Shown: positions 11,046-20,209 of the stretch, one piece after another
Layout of the letters: every line of letters begins with the position of its first letter
How positions within the stretch are numbered: position 1 is the first letter of the stretch
Made by a program: the position numbers and the translations under genes
The notes under the pieces: generated by a model
The model's input: the letters and a program-made list of their open reading frames with translations, nothing else
Told to the model about the DNA's origin: nothing
The model's database searches: none
From: Euprymna scolopes
Lineage: Eukaryota > Mollusca > Cephalopoda > Sepiida > Sepiolidae
Direction of reading: 5' to 3'
NCBI GenBank assembly: GCA_024364805.1
Contig: CM044499.1
Location: 92,795,958 to 92,817,797 of the forward strand
Length of the DNA stretch: 21,840 bases

Positions 11046-11265
11046 TTTATTTATTTGTTTTTTTTTTCATTTGCAGACTATTATCCCTATCTTTTATAGT
11101 TGATGTTCAACGACGTTGCGACCAACTATTCCTCTGATCTTCGTCAGTTTGTTAAACTCGACGGGATAGGAATGCTGAATCTTCAAATGTATCTTCAGTA
11201 ATTAATGCCTTCCATAGTCGTTGTCATCTCACCATGTTTTTAGCCAACTAATCTATCTGACCGCC
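11046..11265 (-). mobile_element. SINE copy A, 5'-truncated, minus strand
   Basis: Read on the minus strand, a body region (11260-11160) is followed by a tail (about 11150-11078) and an A-rich end equivalent to AAATAAATAAA (11057-11046). The body matches the body of the adjacent plus-strand copy over about 100 bp (11160-11260 against 11363-11461 inverted), for example CTATGGAAGGCA and ACGGGATAG blocks. The tail matches two further tails at 18491-18630. The tRNA-like head is absent, so this copy is 5'-truncated. SINEs are Pol III transcripts mobilised by a partner element's reverse transcriptase; the tail usually shows who the partner is. Confidence 0.7.
11115..11147 (-). ncRNA. Hammerhead-core-like motif in SINE tail (decayed)
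   Basis: On the minus strand this reads CTGACGA, then a partly self-pairing stretch (GATC...GGTC), then GCAAC where a hammerhead needs GAAAC, then GTCG. Hammerhead ribozymes have CUGANGA, helix II, GAAA, helix III and a GUH cleavage triplet. One core base differs, so this copy is probably inactive. Confidence 0.35.
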
Positions 11266-11461
11266 TTTAGGGCTCGTAGTGCAGTGGATAGAAACGTTGA
11301 ATCTATAAAGTTCCAGGTGAGCATTGTTTGAAGATAGTGGTTTAAATCCTACCCAAAACTTGCCAGAGGATCCGTAGTCTAAAAACCGGGTGCGATGAAA
11401 ATAACTATGGAAGGCAGTAATTACTAAAAATATACTTAAAGATCGAGCATTTCTATCCCGT
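11266..11461 (+). mobile_element. SINE copy B with tRNA-like head, plus strand
   Basis: The head carries a Pol III A box, TAGTGCAGTGG (11277-11287), and a B box, GGTTTAAATCC (11339-11349). The 62-bp spacing is a little longer than in most tRNAs but normal for tRNA-derived SINEs. The body follows (11363-11461) and stops at ATCCCG against a (TA)n microsatellite, so the tail is missing. It abuts copy A head to head. Taken together, the two copies suggest a SINE with the order tRNA head, body, tail, A-rich end. The tRNA of origin is not identifiable by eye. Confidence 0.7.
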
Positions 11462-11541
11462 ATATATACATATACACTTGTACTTTACATTTTTAAGGTA
11501 TTGATATGTAGTAGGTATACTATACACGCATACACACACAT

Positions 11542-11598
<57 letters not shown>

Positions 11599-11600
11599 GA
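11462..11600. repeat. (CA)n(TA)n microsatellite
   Basis: A short TA/CA patch starts directly after the SINE (11462-11476). A CA run (11524-11560) then passes into a TA run (11561-11595). The open frame over it on the minus strand is an artefact of the repeat. Confidence 0.95.
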
Positions 11601-12505
11601 TGTAAAGGGAGTCGGTGTATGTAAACATGTGCTATGTAGAGCGGTTGCACGTTTAGTGTTTAAAATGTCGCTCTAGATGTATGAGTATTTCCCATATAAG
11701 TCTTTCACATCGTAACAAACAAACGTACGTAAGACAGTTTATTGTTCTGGGCACGATATATTTGTTGAAGAGACTAGAGTTAAGATGGCAAAAACCTCTC
11801 GCACCCTCTATCGCTTCGAAGGGAACAAATTCCCTGTAGTCACATGTACCTTACCATTGTGGAAATGTACAAGGTTTTTCAAAAATTGACAGTTTTAAGT
11901 AAGCAGTAAAAATAATCACTATCAACAGAACGGTTTCCTTTAGTAATAAACATTTTTACATTTTTAAATAATATATAAAGAATTTTGTTTCAATTATAAA
12001 AAAAATATAAATAGAACAACTTAGATTTAAACAATGTAAATCTTTTTAAATATTTAGTGTTAGACAATGGAAAAAAATTGTATAATTTTGAATGAACTAT
12101 TGCTTATATACTTGAAAGGAAAGGAAATTGGTGGAAATTAGGCCCAAACCATTTAATATGTTTAGTGAGCTATTTTCGTGTAAATGAAATTATGGTGAAT
12201 CAGGAAAAAAACAATTCATTTTAGTTTTTGACCTATTTGCCTATCTCAAAATATAGAAAAAAAAATAATCCTCGCAACAATGTAAATAGCAGCGGTAACC
12301 CGTATGGGGGGGAGACCTTGTAGATGTCAGGATTGAACGTCTAACGTTAGTTGTAAAAGGTGGTTCAAAGAACGGAAACGCTTTAACTTACGACGAGCGT
12401 CCGACGTTACGAACCTCGAAATGACTGCTTAAGACAAACTGGACTCATGTAATCACTGCAAGGGAGTCGTTTGATGGACACCGATTGATCGCGTAATGTA
12501 AACAG
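11601..12505. other. Unassigned DNA, 0.9 kb
   Basis: No gene, element ends or strong repeats were recognised. The stretch 11860-12260 is particularly A/T-rich with poly(A) patches. A short G run (GTATGGGGGGGAGACC-like) lies near 12302-12316. Confidence 0.5.
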
Positions 12506-12708
12506 AATATATCTACTGTAAAAGTGAAGCAACGGTTTTTTTTGTTGGTCAATGTTTATGAAATGTTATTATAAAAGGAAGCACATGTAGTTATTGTGAA
12601 ACGTCATTCTTTAATATTAGTTTTTGAGTGCAATATCTACGTTAAAAGTAAAGCAACAATTTATCTTGAATAATCAATGTGTTTAATTTTCAATTATGAA
12701 TAAAGCAC
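12506..12708 (+). repeat. Diverged direct repeat pair, 124-bp offset
   Basis: Two copies of a unit of about 78 bp lie at 12506-12584 and 12631-12708. Both hold ATATCTAC, then a TAAAAGTRAAGCAAC block, then TCAATGT, and both end in GCAC; matching words stay exactly 124 bp apart. The copies are substantially diverged (very roughly 70% alike by eye). Some 46 bp of other sequence separates them. Confidence 0.7.
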
Positions 12709-12881
12709 GGTTTAAAACCTTCAAAAACTCACAATATTCGGGGGATTTACTGTTGTAATGCAGTAATGGAGTTTGTTATTTGGGAATTCAGCGTATAAGG
12801 AAAGAAATTTAAATCAGTTATCTTAGGGAAGAAGAAAAAACGTTTCACACAGTTTAAAGGCCAACCCCCAGCGTATAAGGA

Positions 12882-13099
12882 AACTTTGCCCTTTTCCTTC
12901 TTTCTTTTTACTACGTTTCTATTTGCAGACTCAAACAAATCTTGTATATTACGCAAGTTATTACCAGTTTTCTTTTTTGAATGTACTGACCATATTTTTG
13001 TTTTATTTATGTTAAGATATTTTCTGTTTACATCTTTTTATTACTGACTGCTTGCTTTAATTATTTATAGATTTAAGAAATATTATTTTTAATTTTGAA
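12882..13099 (+). repeat. Direct repeat, copy 1 (about 215 bp)
   Basis: It shares order and wording with 13520-13730: TTTCTATTTRCAGACT, TTGTATATTA, CCATATTTTT, GATATTTTCTRTTTACAT, CTGACTGCTTGCTTTAATTA and ATAGATTTAAGAAAT. The CTGACTGCTTGCTTTAATTA word is perfect in both. The copies are about 635 bp apart with several small indels, so this is an old duplication or two members of an unknown repeat family. Just upstream, CAGCGTATAAGGAAA occurs twice (12790 and 12870). Confidence 0.75.
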
Positions 13100-13519
13100 C
13101 TTCTTTTGTACTTAATATATTTTACATTTGTAATTGTGTTTTTAATGAGGTTTTTAATGAAAAACATTATCGTAAAATTTCAAGCAATACCAACTTCTTG
13201 AAAAAAAATCCTTTTTTTTGATTTTTCCTATTAACTGAGAAGTAGTTTTAAGAAAATAATTTCTATCTGCTTGATATTTTTCAAAAATTCTTTTAAAAAC
13301 TTGTGTACAATAAGAAATAATTTGTTATAGGTTATGGTAAGCCAATATTCTGTGAGGCATTTATTAATATTTTTCCTGTGGGTTGGGGGTTAATTCGATG
13401 ATTGTTAAAAAATTGTATTATTTAGTTGAAGCAGAACAACGCTTTGAACGGTACAACAAAAAACAGGCATAGATTACTTTCGATGTTACATGAATTGTAG
13501 CCAAAATCCCAAAATAAAA

Positions 13520-13730
13520 TTACTTTGTCACTTTCTTTCTTTCTATTTATTATTTTTCTATTTACAGACTAAACACAATGTTGTATATTAAGAAAGGTAT
13601 TACAATGTTCTTAATTACTGGCCATATTTTTATATATGTATGTTACGATATTTTCTATTTACATATTTCTATTCCTGACTGCTTGCTTTAATTATGTATA
13701 GATTTAAGAAATTTTAATTTCAATTTTGAA
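13520..13730 (+). repeat. Direct repeat, copy 2 (about 211 bp)
   Basis: This is the partner of 12882-13099, in the same orientation and with the same order of conserved words. Similarity fades after CAATTTTGAA at 13730. The 420 bp between the copies is AT-rich and unassigned. Confidence 0.75.
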
Positions 13731-13876
13731 TTTAAACAACGATTGATTGTAATAATTTTGCCAGTCTCTTTTGCATTAGTTGTATTACACTTATATGATG
13801 TTAATTTTGAGAACATTCCTATCAATTTAGTGCAAAAAAGAGAAGGTCATGGATAAGTACGTCGAGGCATCAACTA

Positions 13877-14128
13877 ATGCAAAGAAGGCGCATGGCGCAA
13901 CAATCAACAATTACTGTGCCGTACGACACAGCAGAACTGCCAGGGGGTGCTAGGGTCGTATTTGTTGAAAATGGTCGTTTGGATTATTCGGCTGGGAGTG
14001 GTTATTCCTTCATTGCAGATTCGGATGCAATTGGTGATAATTCAAATTTGCCTGGGCCTTCGACAAGTAGTTTCACAATCGTAGCATTAGACGGTGCACT
14101 TCGGTCATATCCACTGCACGCGCTTTAG
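13877..14128 (+). CDS. Unrecognised 83-residue open frame
   Basis: This frame starts MQRRRMAQQ and reads through residues such as ELPGGARVVFVENGRLDYSA to a TAG stop. I do not recognise the family. Its codon make-up is clearly less AT-biased than the surrounding 75%-AT-like sequence, and it uses a broad mix of amino acids, unlike the hydrophobic or lysine-rich chance frames elsewhere. There is no signal peptide or membrane segment. An earlier ATG at 13849 is in another frame and gives a short peptide only. A Helitron coding fragment begins about 108 bp downstream on the same strand, so this may be a piece of that element's upstream coding region. It could also be an exon-like relic of another gene. 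The start is the first ATG of the frame and is not otherwise supported. Confidence 0.35.
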   Translation: MQRRRMAQQSTITVPYDTAELPGGARVVFVENGRLDYSAGSGYSFIADSDAIGDNSNLPGPSTSSFTIVALDGALRSYPLHAL

Positions 14129-14235
14129 ATAATGATAATGATAAATAATAACGAGACAGGCGGATGGGGGTCAGATACAATATAGAGCCAATTTGGAAGG
14201 ACATTCAAGAATAACAAAGTCACGCTTGTCTTTAA

Positions 14236-14580
14236 AAAGCATTCAACTATATTCCCTCTTCTACTTATGCTGAACACCCTGACATAAAAATAGGCTTTAT
14301 GTATAAGAAATGCTTCCATTGCCACGCGAAAATATGGCCAAGTGAGCCAGCAAGAATATGCTGTTCAAATGGCAAGGTGAAACTCCCACTTCTTGAAGAA
14401 CCTCTACAACCATTAGTACGCTTGCTCACAGGTTCAAATCTTTAATCAAGAACCTTCATAAAAGAAATAAGGCGCTACAATTTCGTATTTCAGATGACGG
14501 CTTTCGGATCCAGTTACTAATATGAAGGGGGTTTATGCCAAAAGTACAGAGGCAGGTCTACAATCTGAGTGGATCCTTTC
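14236..14580 (+). pseudogene. Helitron Rep/helicase N-terminal-domain fragment
   Basis: Translation from 14236 gives KAFNYIPSSTYAEHP, then KKCFHCHAKIWPSEP, CCSNGKVKLPLLEEPLQPL, VRLLTGSN, and after a break RRYNFVFQMTAFGS. These match the order of the Helitron-like N domain that precedes Rep in metazoan Helitrons: AFNY...Y, CxxC zinc pair, CCxNGKVKLP, LLTG, YNxxFxMTSFGA. A later frame (14532-14575) gives FMPKVQRQVYNLSGS, matching the 'QGQVYHRIGSL' block that follows. An in-frame TAA stop (14443-14445), another at 14518-14520 and a frameshift before 14532 show it is dead. The HUH Rep motifs and the helicase are absent from the window. Helitrons are rolling-circle DNA transposons. Confidence 0.88.
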
Positions 14581-15567
14581 AGTCAACTGAAAATGATAAA
14601 AATGGTCTCAAAGTTCAAAATATTTCATTTTTACGCTTTCTCCCAAATACGTATGCCAATCTGTAGTGTAAAGCCTCGAAATTTGAGATACAGGGAAATC
14701 GGATGCGAGGAAAAACTTTTTATTGGCTTTAACACAGAAAAATAACTGCTAAAGGGTCCAGACCATCACCCAAGCAACGTCGAGTCGATATGCTAGGACA
14801 ATATTAATGAAAATTACGTTATTTTGTTATATTTTGTGGAATTAAAATTATTTCACCTAATTGCACGCATTTAACCATAGATTTGTTCATCCACTTTAGG
14901 AAAAATACTTGCAACTTTTGTCTCATTTTTATAATTACCACGGTAGATCGGGACAACATAATCTAAAAAACAATTATTCAAATTTAACCAAAACTCGATC
15001 TCATATTGCGATACAAACGGTAGTACCCCTATTGTCTATTAACCGCGACATAACATAACGTCATAGATCATTTAACGGGTCTGGTTTTTCGGTGGTGTTG
15101 ATAAATTAACAAATTTAAAAGTCGAGATATCTGTCAATAGTAACACAACTAAGTAATGCTATTATAAAAATATAGCTTAAATGATATCGCATACTACGTA
15201 ATAGCTTTATACCTTCATGAAACAAATTTAAATAAATACATTACTGCATATCATTTTAAGATATTTAGAACGGGAAAAAAACTTAGCGTCTTTGCTGTTA
15301 CGATCACCGCCAAACCGGAAGTGACGTAGGTTTAAATTAAGGCTAGACAATCAAAAAGAGGGGATGGCTTTCGAAAATATAGGTGAAAATAGCGACACCC
15401 ACCCGTAGAAAGGTGCCTAGTTGAGGATGAAGAAATTAATATTTTTAGCCAATACTTCGGTATTTGTCGTCAAAAGGGTAGAGCTTCTAAAAGGATACTG
15501 AGCTTGTGAAAATGCGTCGCGTCTTTCGAAATAAATTAAATAAACATGAATATACCTAAACGATCAC
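14581..15567. other. Unassigned DNA, about 1 kb
   Basis: No further Helitron coding sequence or other gene is recognisable. At 15314-15327 the sequence CCGGAAGTGACGTA is a good textual match to a joined ETS-plus-CRE promoter site. With no transcription unit beside it, I treat it as a chance match or part of an unknown repeat. Confidence 0.5.
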
Positions 15568-15634
15568 ACATATATGTATGTATATATATATATGTATGTA
15601 TATATATGTGCATATATGTATGTACACATATGTA

Positions 15635-15667
<33 letters not shown>
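15568..15667. repeat. TA/TG/CA-rich microsatellite
   Basis: Interrupted TATG, TATA and CATA units (15568-15635) lead to a pure TA run (about 15636-15664). Confidence 0.9.
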
Positions 15668-15669
<2 letters not shown>

Positions 15670-15769
15670 GTCTGCCTTAAAGCACTAAACTAGTTTTAAA
15701 ACAGATCGTTTGTTCGATGAAATGCATGCCCATTGACTGATAGGAAGGGGCGCGGTGGATACTAGAAAG

Positions 15770-15900
15770 GTGATTGGCTAACTAAAATCCTCAACAGAAG
15801 AGGACCATATAAAAACGATAAACAACCGCAGAATTCGCGCATAAGCCTGACGAATCCTAGAGTGGATGAAGCGCCGAATATTCAGTGTAACTTAATCGCC
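15770..15900 (+). promoter_or_regulatory. Promoter-like segment with hammerhead-like motif
   Basis: An ATTGGCT inverted CCAAT-type box (15773-15779) is followed 29 bp later by a TATA box, TATAAAAA (15808-15815). About 32 bp further on lies CTGACGA (15847-15853), then a perfect 4-bp hairpin, ATCC-TAGAGT-GGAT (15854-15867), then GAAGC (15868-15872). CTGANGA, helix II, GAA-A/G-C is the hammerhead ribozyme core layout, with one deviation (GAAG for GAAA). Penelope-like retroelements are known to carry hammerheads just downstream of their promoter, so this may be the 5' scrap of such an element. No reverse transcriptase lies beside it. The promoter elements are textual matches only. Confidence 0.35.
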
Positions 15901-16024
15901 ATATATATTTTATAAATTACTAACTAGCTCTATCTACTTATTGAGCACTTTTGAAGTAAATACTTAAAGTTTACGCATAAATCTATACTTTCGTATATTA
16001 ATTATATGTGAGTAAATGAAGTAG

Positions 16025-16119
<95 letters not shown>
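16025..16119. repeat. (AT)n microsatellite
   Basis: An almost pure AT run of about 95 bp. It borders the left flank of the tandem-repeat element that starts near 16131. Confidence 0.95.
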
Positions 16120-16120
<1 letters not shown>

Positions 16121-16130
16121 CTGCAATTAT

Positions 16131-16931
<801 letters not shown>

Positions 16932-17225
16932 CCTGTTTCACTGTATATCAGATCTTTAAGGTGTTTAGACAGGCTGTACATCAAGCCGGGATCGGCATTC
17001 CATCGCTGAGATTATAGTCGGCGCTTTTTAACCCTACGCTATAATCGGTCATGAATTTAAACGAACTGTACATGTAAACACAACGTAACGAACGTTAATT
17101 TACAGAGAGCTTGAAAAATCTGAGTGTGTTTATTAGCTATTTTGTAACCTTGAAGTCAATATAATGCGGGGTTCTGCACAACCATACCAATTATTTTAAT
17201 AAGTGATTCGACATGCCTCTTGAAG
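16932..17225. other. Unassigned DNA
   Basis: No gene is seen. A GC-richer patch at 16980-17050 includes GCCGGGATCGGC, itself a short palindrome. No boundaries could be set. Confidence 0.4.
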
Positions 17226-17325
17226 TAAAAAGTTTTATTACCAAGAAAAGTCGAAATAATAATCGATGATCGCAAGCGTATTTTATCAATTTTTCTGAAA
17301 CGCCGTTTTATATAATAATAATAAG
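17226..17325 (+). repeat. 100-bp direct repeat, copy 1
   Basis: It runs from TAAAAAGTTTTATTACCAAG to AATAATAAG and matches 17937-18037 with only six or seven differences by eye. The block AATAATAATCGATGATCGCA is identical in both. The flanking sequences differ on both sides, so the repeat ends are sharp. Confidence 0.9.
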
Positions 17326-17326
17326 A

Positions 17327-17418
17327 CCCCTTAATCCATCTTACCGAGAACACCCTACACGCCCAAGAATGCACCCTTTAACTGCTTAGATAGATTGAAA
17401 TAGAGATGAATTAAGGGG
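17327..17418. repeat. Short palindromic element, possible tiny MITE
   Basis: The left end reads CCCCTTAATCCATCTT; the right end, reverse complemented, reads CCCCTTAATTCATCTC, giving about 16-bp terminal inverted repeats around 92 bp. A third related end, CCCCTTAATCAATTCTC, lies at about 17491 in direct orientation, preceded by GTTAACG, while the 17418 end is also flanked by GTTAAC. It could be a small foldback transposon with a partial second copy. It directly abuts the 100-bp repeat. Confidence 0.45.
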
Positions 17419-17562
17419 GTTAACACTACTTCCAATCCAATCTAGTATATCCATATAATGCGACAATTATGGCACTTGATAAAGTTAACGCCCCTTAATC
17501 AATTCTCTTCAACGTGTGTTTATTCGAAGACACAGATGGCTTGGACATATTTACAGTATTGT

Positions 17563-17604
17563 ACTATATGATTATATAAAGTGACTATATTATTATATTA
17601 AGTG
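17563..17604 (+). repeat. 21-bp tandem duplication
   Basis: ACTATATGATTATATAAAGTG (17563-17583) is followed at once by a second copy with two differences (17584-17604). Confidence 0.85.
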
Positions 17605-17936
17605 ACGGAGGCTAATCGATGAACGAATTATTTGGAACAGCTTGTACCTTTATCTGAATTATTATCTTTACAATCGTGTCGCGTGAAATTAAAATTTAAT
17701 TGGCCAACGTTTGCATGAGGCAGTAAATTGGAACGCCCAGTAAGTGATGAACTCGAAGGCAACAGCTTCGATAATTAGGTTACTAAGAGTAGCTCACCTA
17801 TTAGATGGGTTATCTGATATAATTATCGATTGATAGAGTAATTGGATATATATTAGTCTAAGGCTTTCCATATATTAGCAGGAGTTAAATACACTGCGCA
17901 GGCTATAAATTCATAAATAAGAGATGATGAAAAATG
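17605..17936. other. Unassigned DNA
   Basis: This AT-rich stretch lies between the two 100-bp repeat copies. No gene, terminal repeat or microsatellite was seen in it. Confidence 0.5.
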
Positions 17937-18037
17937 TAAAAAGTTTTATTACCAAGAAAAGTCCAAATAATAATCGATGATCGCAAGCGTATATTATCAT
18001 TTTTTTCTGAAACGCAGTTTTATATGAAAATAATAAG
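17937..18037 (+). repeat. 100-bp direct repeat, copy 2
   Basis: This is the partner of 17226-17325, same orientation, 711 bp downstream. ATGTAAAAA occurs at its left edge (17934) and again just past its right edge (18040), which may be a target-site duplication around this copy. Confidence 0.9.
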
Positions 18038-18490
18038 AAATGTAAAAAACGAAATGAATATTGGTAATGTGCTTTGTTTTATTTAATGACAAAAAAAATT
18101 TATGAACACCCCACGCCCGCACACATACATTCAGACACACACACGCCTACATATGCTAGCAGCGAGACTCGATGTTTCCCGGATTTTCATGATAATCAAT
18201 GTTTTAAACCCCATGTTTTTGGTCATTATGCTTGGTGAAATCGGGCTTTTTTCAATCAGATCGATTGACTTCCTGCTCTAATTGGGGACACATCGTTGTG
18301 CCGCAAGACAAAGCTTTACATGCATCCCCGCAGTGACTTAGTCCACAATACATGGCGATCTACATTGCGCCATAAAATTATTTTTATATGTAATGATAGT
18401 CAAGTACCATGAGTCAATTCTACTCTAAACAAAAACGTGTATTTCTAAACGCATCTCTATCATATCAAAGAACCTACTAATAATTTTATA
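18038..18490. other. Unassigned DNA with a CA-rich patch
   Basis: Bases 18108-18150 hold an imperfect CA/CG-rich patch (CACACACACGCC). Bases 18240-18370 are less AT-rich but match nothing I know. No gene is supported. Confidence 0.45.
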
Positions 18491-18660
18491 GGACTATTAT
18501 CCTCGGCTTCTTTTAGTTGTTGTTTAACGACGTTTCGGCCAACTATTCCTCTGACCACCTGACGAAGGCCAGAAGAATAGTTGGCTGAAACGTCGTGACA
18601 CAGCAACTAGGAAATGAGGATAATATTCCGCAATAAATAAAGGAATGAATAAACAATTCT
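18491..18660. mobile_element. Head-to-head pair of SINE/Penelope-like tails
   Basis: The left arm (18491-18556, minus strand) and right arm (18559-18630, plus strand) are inverted copies of one tail, sharing AGAAGAATAGTTGGCTGAAACGTCG-like sequence, CAACAACTA and GAGGATAATAKTCC. The right copy continues into AATAAATAAAGGAATGAATA, an A-rich end. The same tail occurs at 11078-11150. Both arms start at almost the same tail position, so the centre is only a few bases and the locus would fold into a long hairpin. Heads and bodies of the SINE are missing from both. Similar 3' motifs are common in Penelope-like retroelements and their dependants. Confidence 0.7.
18559..18597 (+). ncRNA. Hammerhead ribozyme-like core
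   Basis: CTGACGA (18559-18565) is followed by a helix II candidate pairing AGGCCA with TGGCT (one bulge), then GAAAC (18587-18591) and GTC (18592-18594). CAC just before CTGACGA can pair with GTG just after GTC as a short helix I. Helix III would be the self-complementary ACGT, which is too small for one molecule but would work in a dimer, as reported for hammerheads of Penelope-like elements. All core bases are present in this copy. Activity is unknown. Confidence 0.45.
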
Positions 18661-18714
18661 GCGTGATATCAAATCACTCCAGCGGTTGCGGAGTCTAGAG
18701 GGACTGGTATTATG

Positions 18715-20209
18715 ATCCTACTGTAATTATTTTCTTAGCTTTTTGAATAATTATTGTTATGATAATTTTATTTTGCTTCAAAGTTGTTTTTTCTTTGTTT
18801 TGTATATTAGCTATAATTATATTTTTTTAAGTTACCACTTTTAAGTTTCTTTTTTAAGGTTATATAAATTGTTTTATTTATCATTTATTTTTCAGTTAAG
18901 ATACTCTTAATAGGATCCATAAATTTTATTTAATTCGAACCATAACGTTGTTTCTCCTTTGCTGATTTTTCAAACGATGAGTTAATAGTGTATTATAATT
19001 AATTTTTTAATGTTTGGTTATATTTGCATTAATTAAAGAGGGTTTGCTTCATGTATGTATTTTTTAAGCATTATTCAGTTTGTGTGTACTAGTTTTCTCT
19101 TTTAATTATTGAAAGTAAATTTTGCAGTTTCTATTCTTACATTAATCTTAACAGTCAAAGGGAAGTAATCAACGTAAACTCGATATTTCTACTTCATTTT
19201 GTACTTATTCAATTCTTAAAGTCTAAAATTATTTATTCATTTATTATCTTATTTATCAAATTGAGTTATAACCTTCTAATGATTTTACATATTTGATACT
19301 CTTTGAGAGTCTTAATCCAATGCTCATTACATTGCTATACTTTACTGTGAATATTTTCCTAGACAAATATCAGTAAGATCCAATAATCAATACTTATGTG
19401 TTTAAATCCTTCAACTATACCTCGGTAATTATTATTAGTTGTTTTTTTTTACACCAGAAATATTTTATATTTATTTTCTGTATATTATAAATTATCATTT
19501 ACGAACATTCTGGGATAAACAATTGAAAATAATTGGATCACTTTACTCTTATAATGTTGGAGCAAAAATTTGGTCGTTTTATATGAATGGACCATACAAA
19601 CAACATATTTTTGCACAAAACTAATATAATAATTTACTGAGTTTAATTTTGTATATCGGATCAATATATTTATACACATTTGTTTGTATGTATTTTTAAA
19701 CCTATGTGTTTTTAAATGTAATTTATACTCATTTGTGTTTAGTTAACTAATTGTATGGTTAACTGTAACGTTTTGTCTTTAGTTACTAAGTACTTATTCT
19801 TGTTACATTTAATTCTCTTGTTGTAATTTCTTGTAGAAAATACATTGTCATTAGTATTTTAAACATTCGTCTATTATGTATACTCTAAATACTTACTAGC
19901 TATTTTACAAGTTGTTTAAGTTTATTTTGTTTTCCCACAGTATTTAGTTATTATTATTGCATGTCGACTTGGTTGTTAATCAAATATAAACAATGTTTGG
20001 CTTACATTAAACTAAATTATCCATACCAACTACTAATAACCATTGTACTACTTATAATGTACATCAAAAACTTCAGTTCTATTATATTTATTTAAGTAAA
20101 ATTCAATAAAGATTACCTATGCATGATATTAAAATAAAGATTGCAAGCATATCAGCATTTTTTTTTAAATCTATGTGATAACCAATCCGTTGTAAATTAT
20201 GCTTTGCAG
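18715..20209. other. T-rich AT-rich DNA, no gene recognised
   Basis: About 1.5 kb is dominated by T runs on the + strand (TTTTTT, TTATTTT, TTTAGTTA). Open frames at 19439-19624 and 19485-19679 overlap on opposite strands and show no domain. The strand bias is compatible with a long intron of a + strand gene, but that is inference. Confidence 0.5.

Noticed and set aside
11268-11360. Functional tRNA gene
   Set aside because: A and B boxes are present, but the spacing is long, no cloverleaf acceptor stem is evident, and a shared repeat body follows; a SINE head explains it better.
11453-11650. Open frame across CA/TA microsatellite
   Set aside because: Ile-Tyr and Cys-Val repeats are translations of the microsatellite.
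12897-12935. Intron acceptor (TTTCTATTTGCAG) before an exon
   Set aside because: The same word recurs in the repeat copy at about 13555 and no donor or open exon follows, so it is part of the repeat.
15314-15327. ETS plus CRE composite promoter site CCGGAAGTGACGTA
   Set aside because: A striking word match, but no transcription unit or CpG-rich promoter is next to it; kept only as a note.
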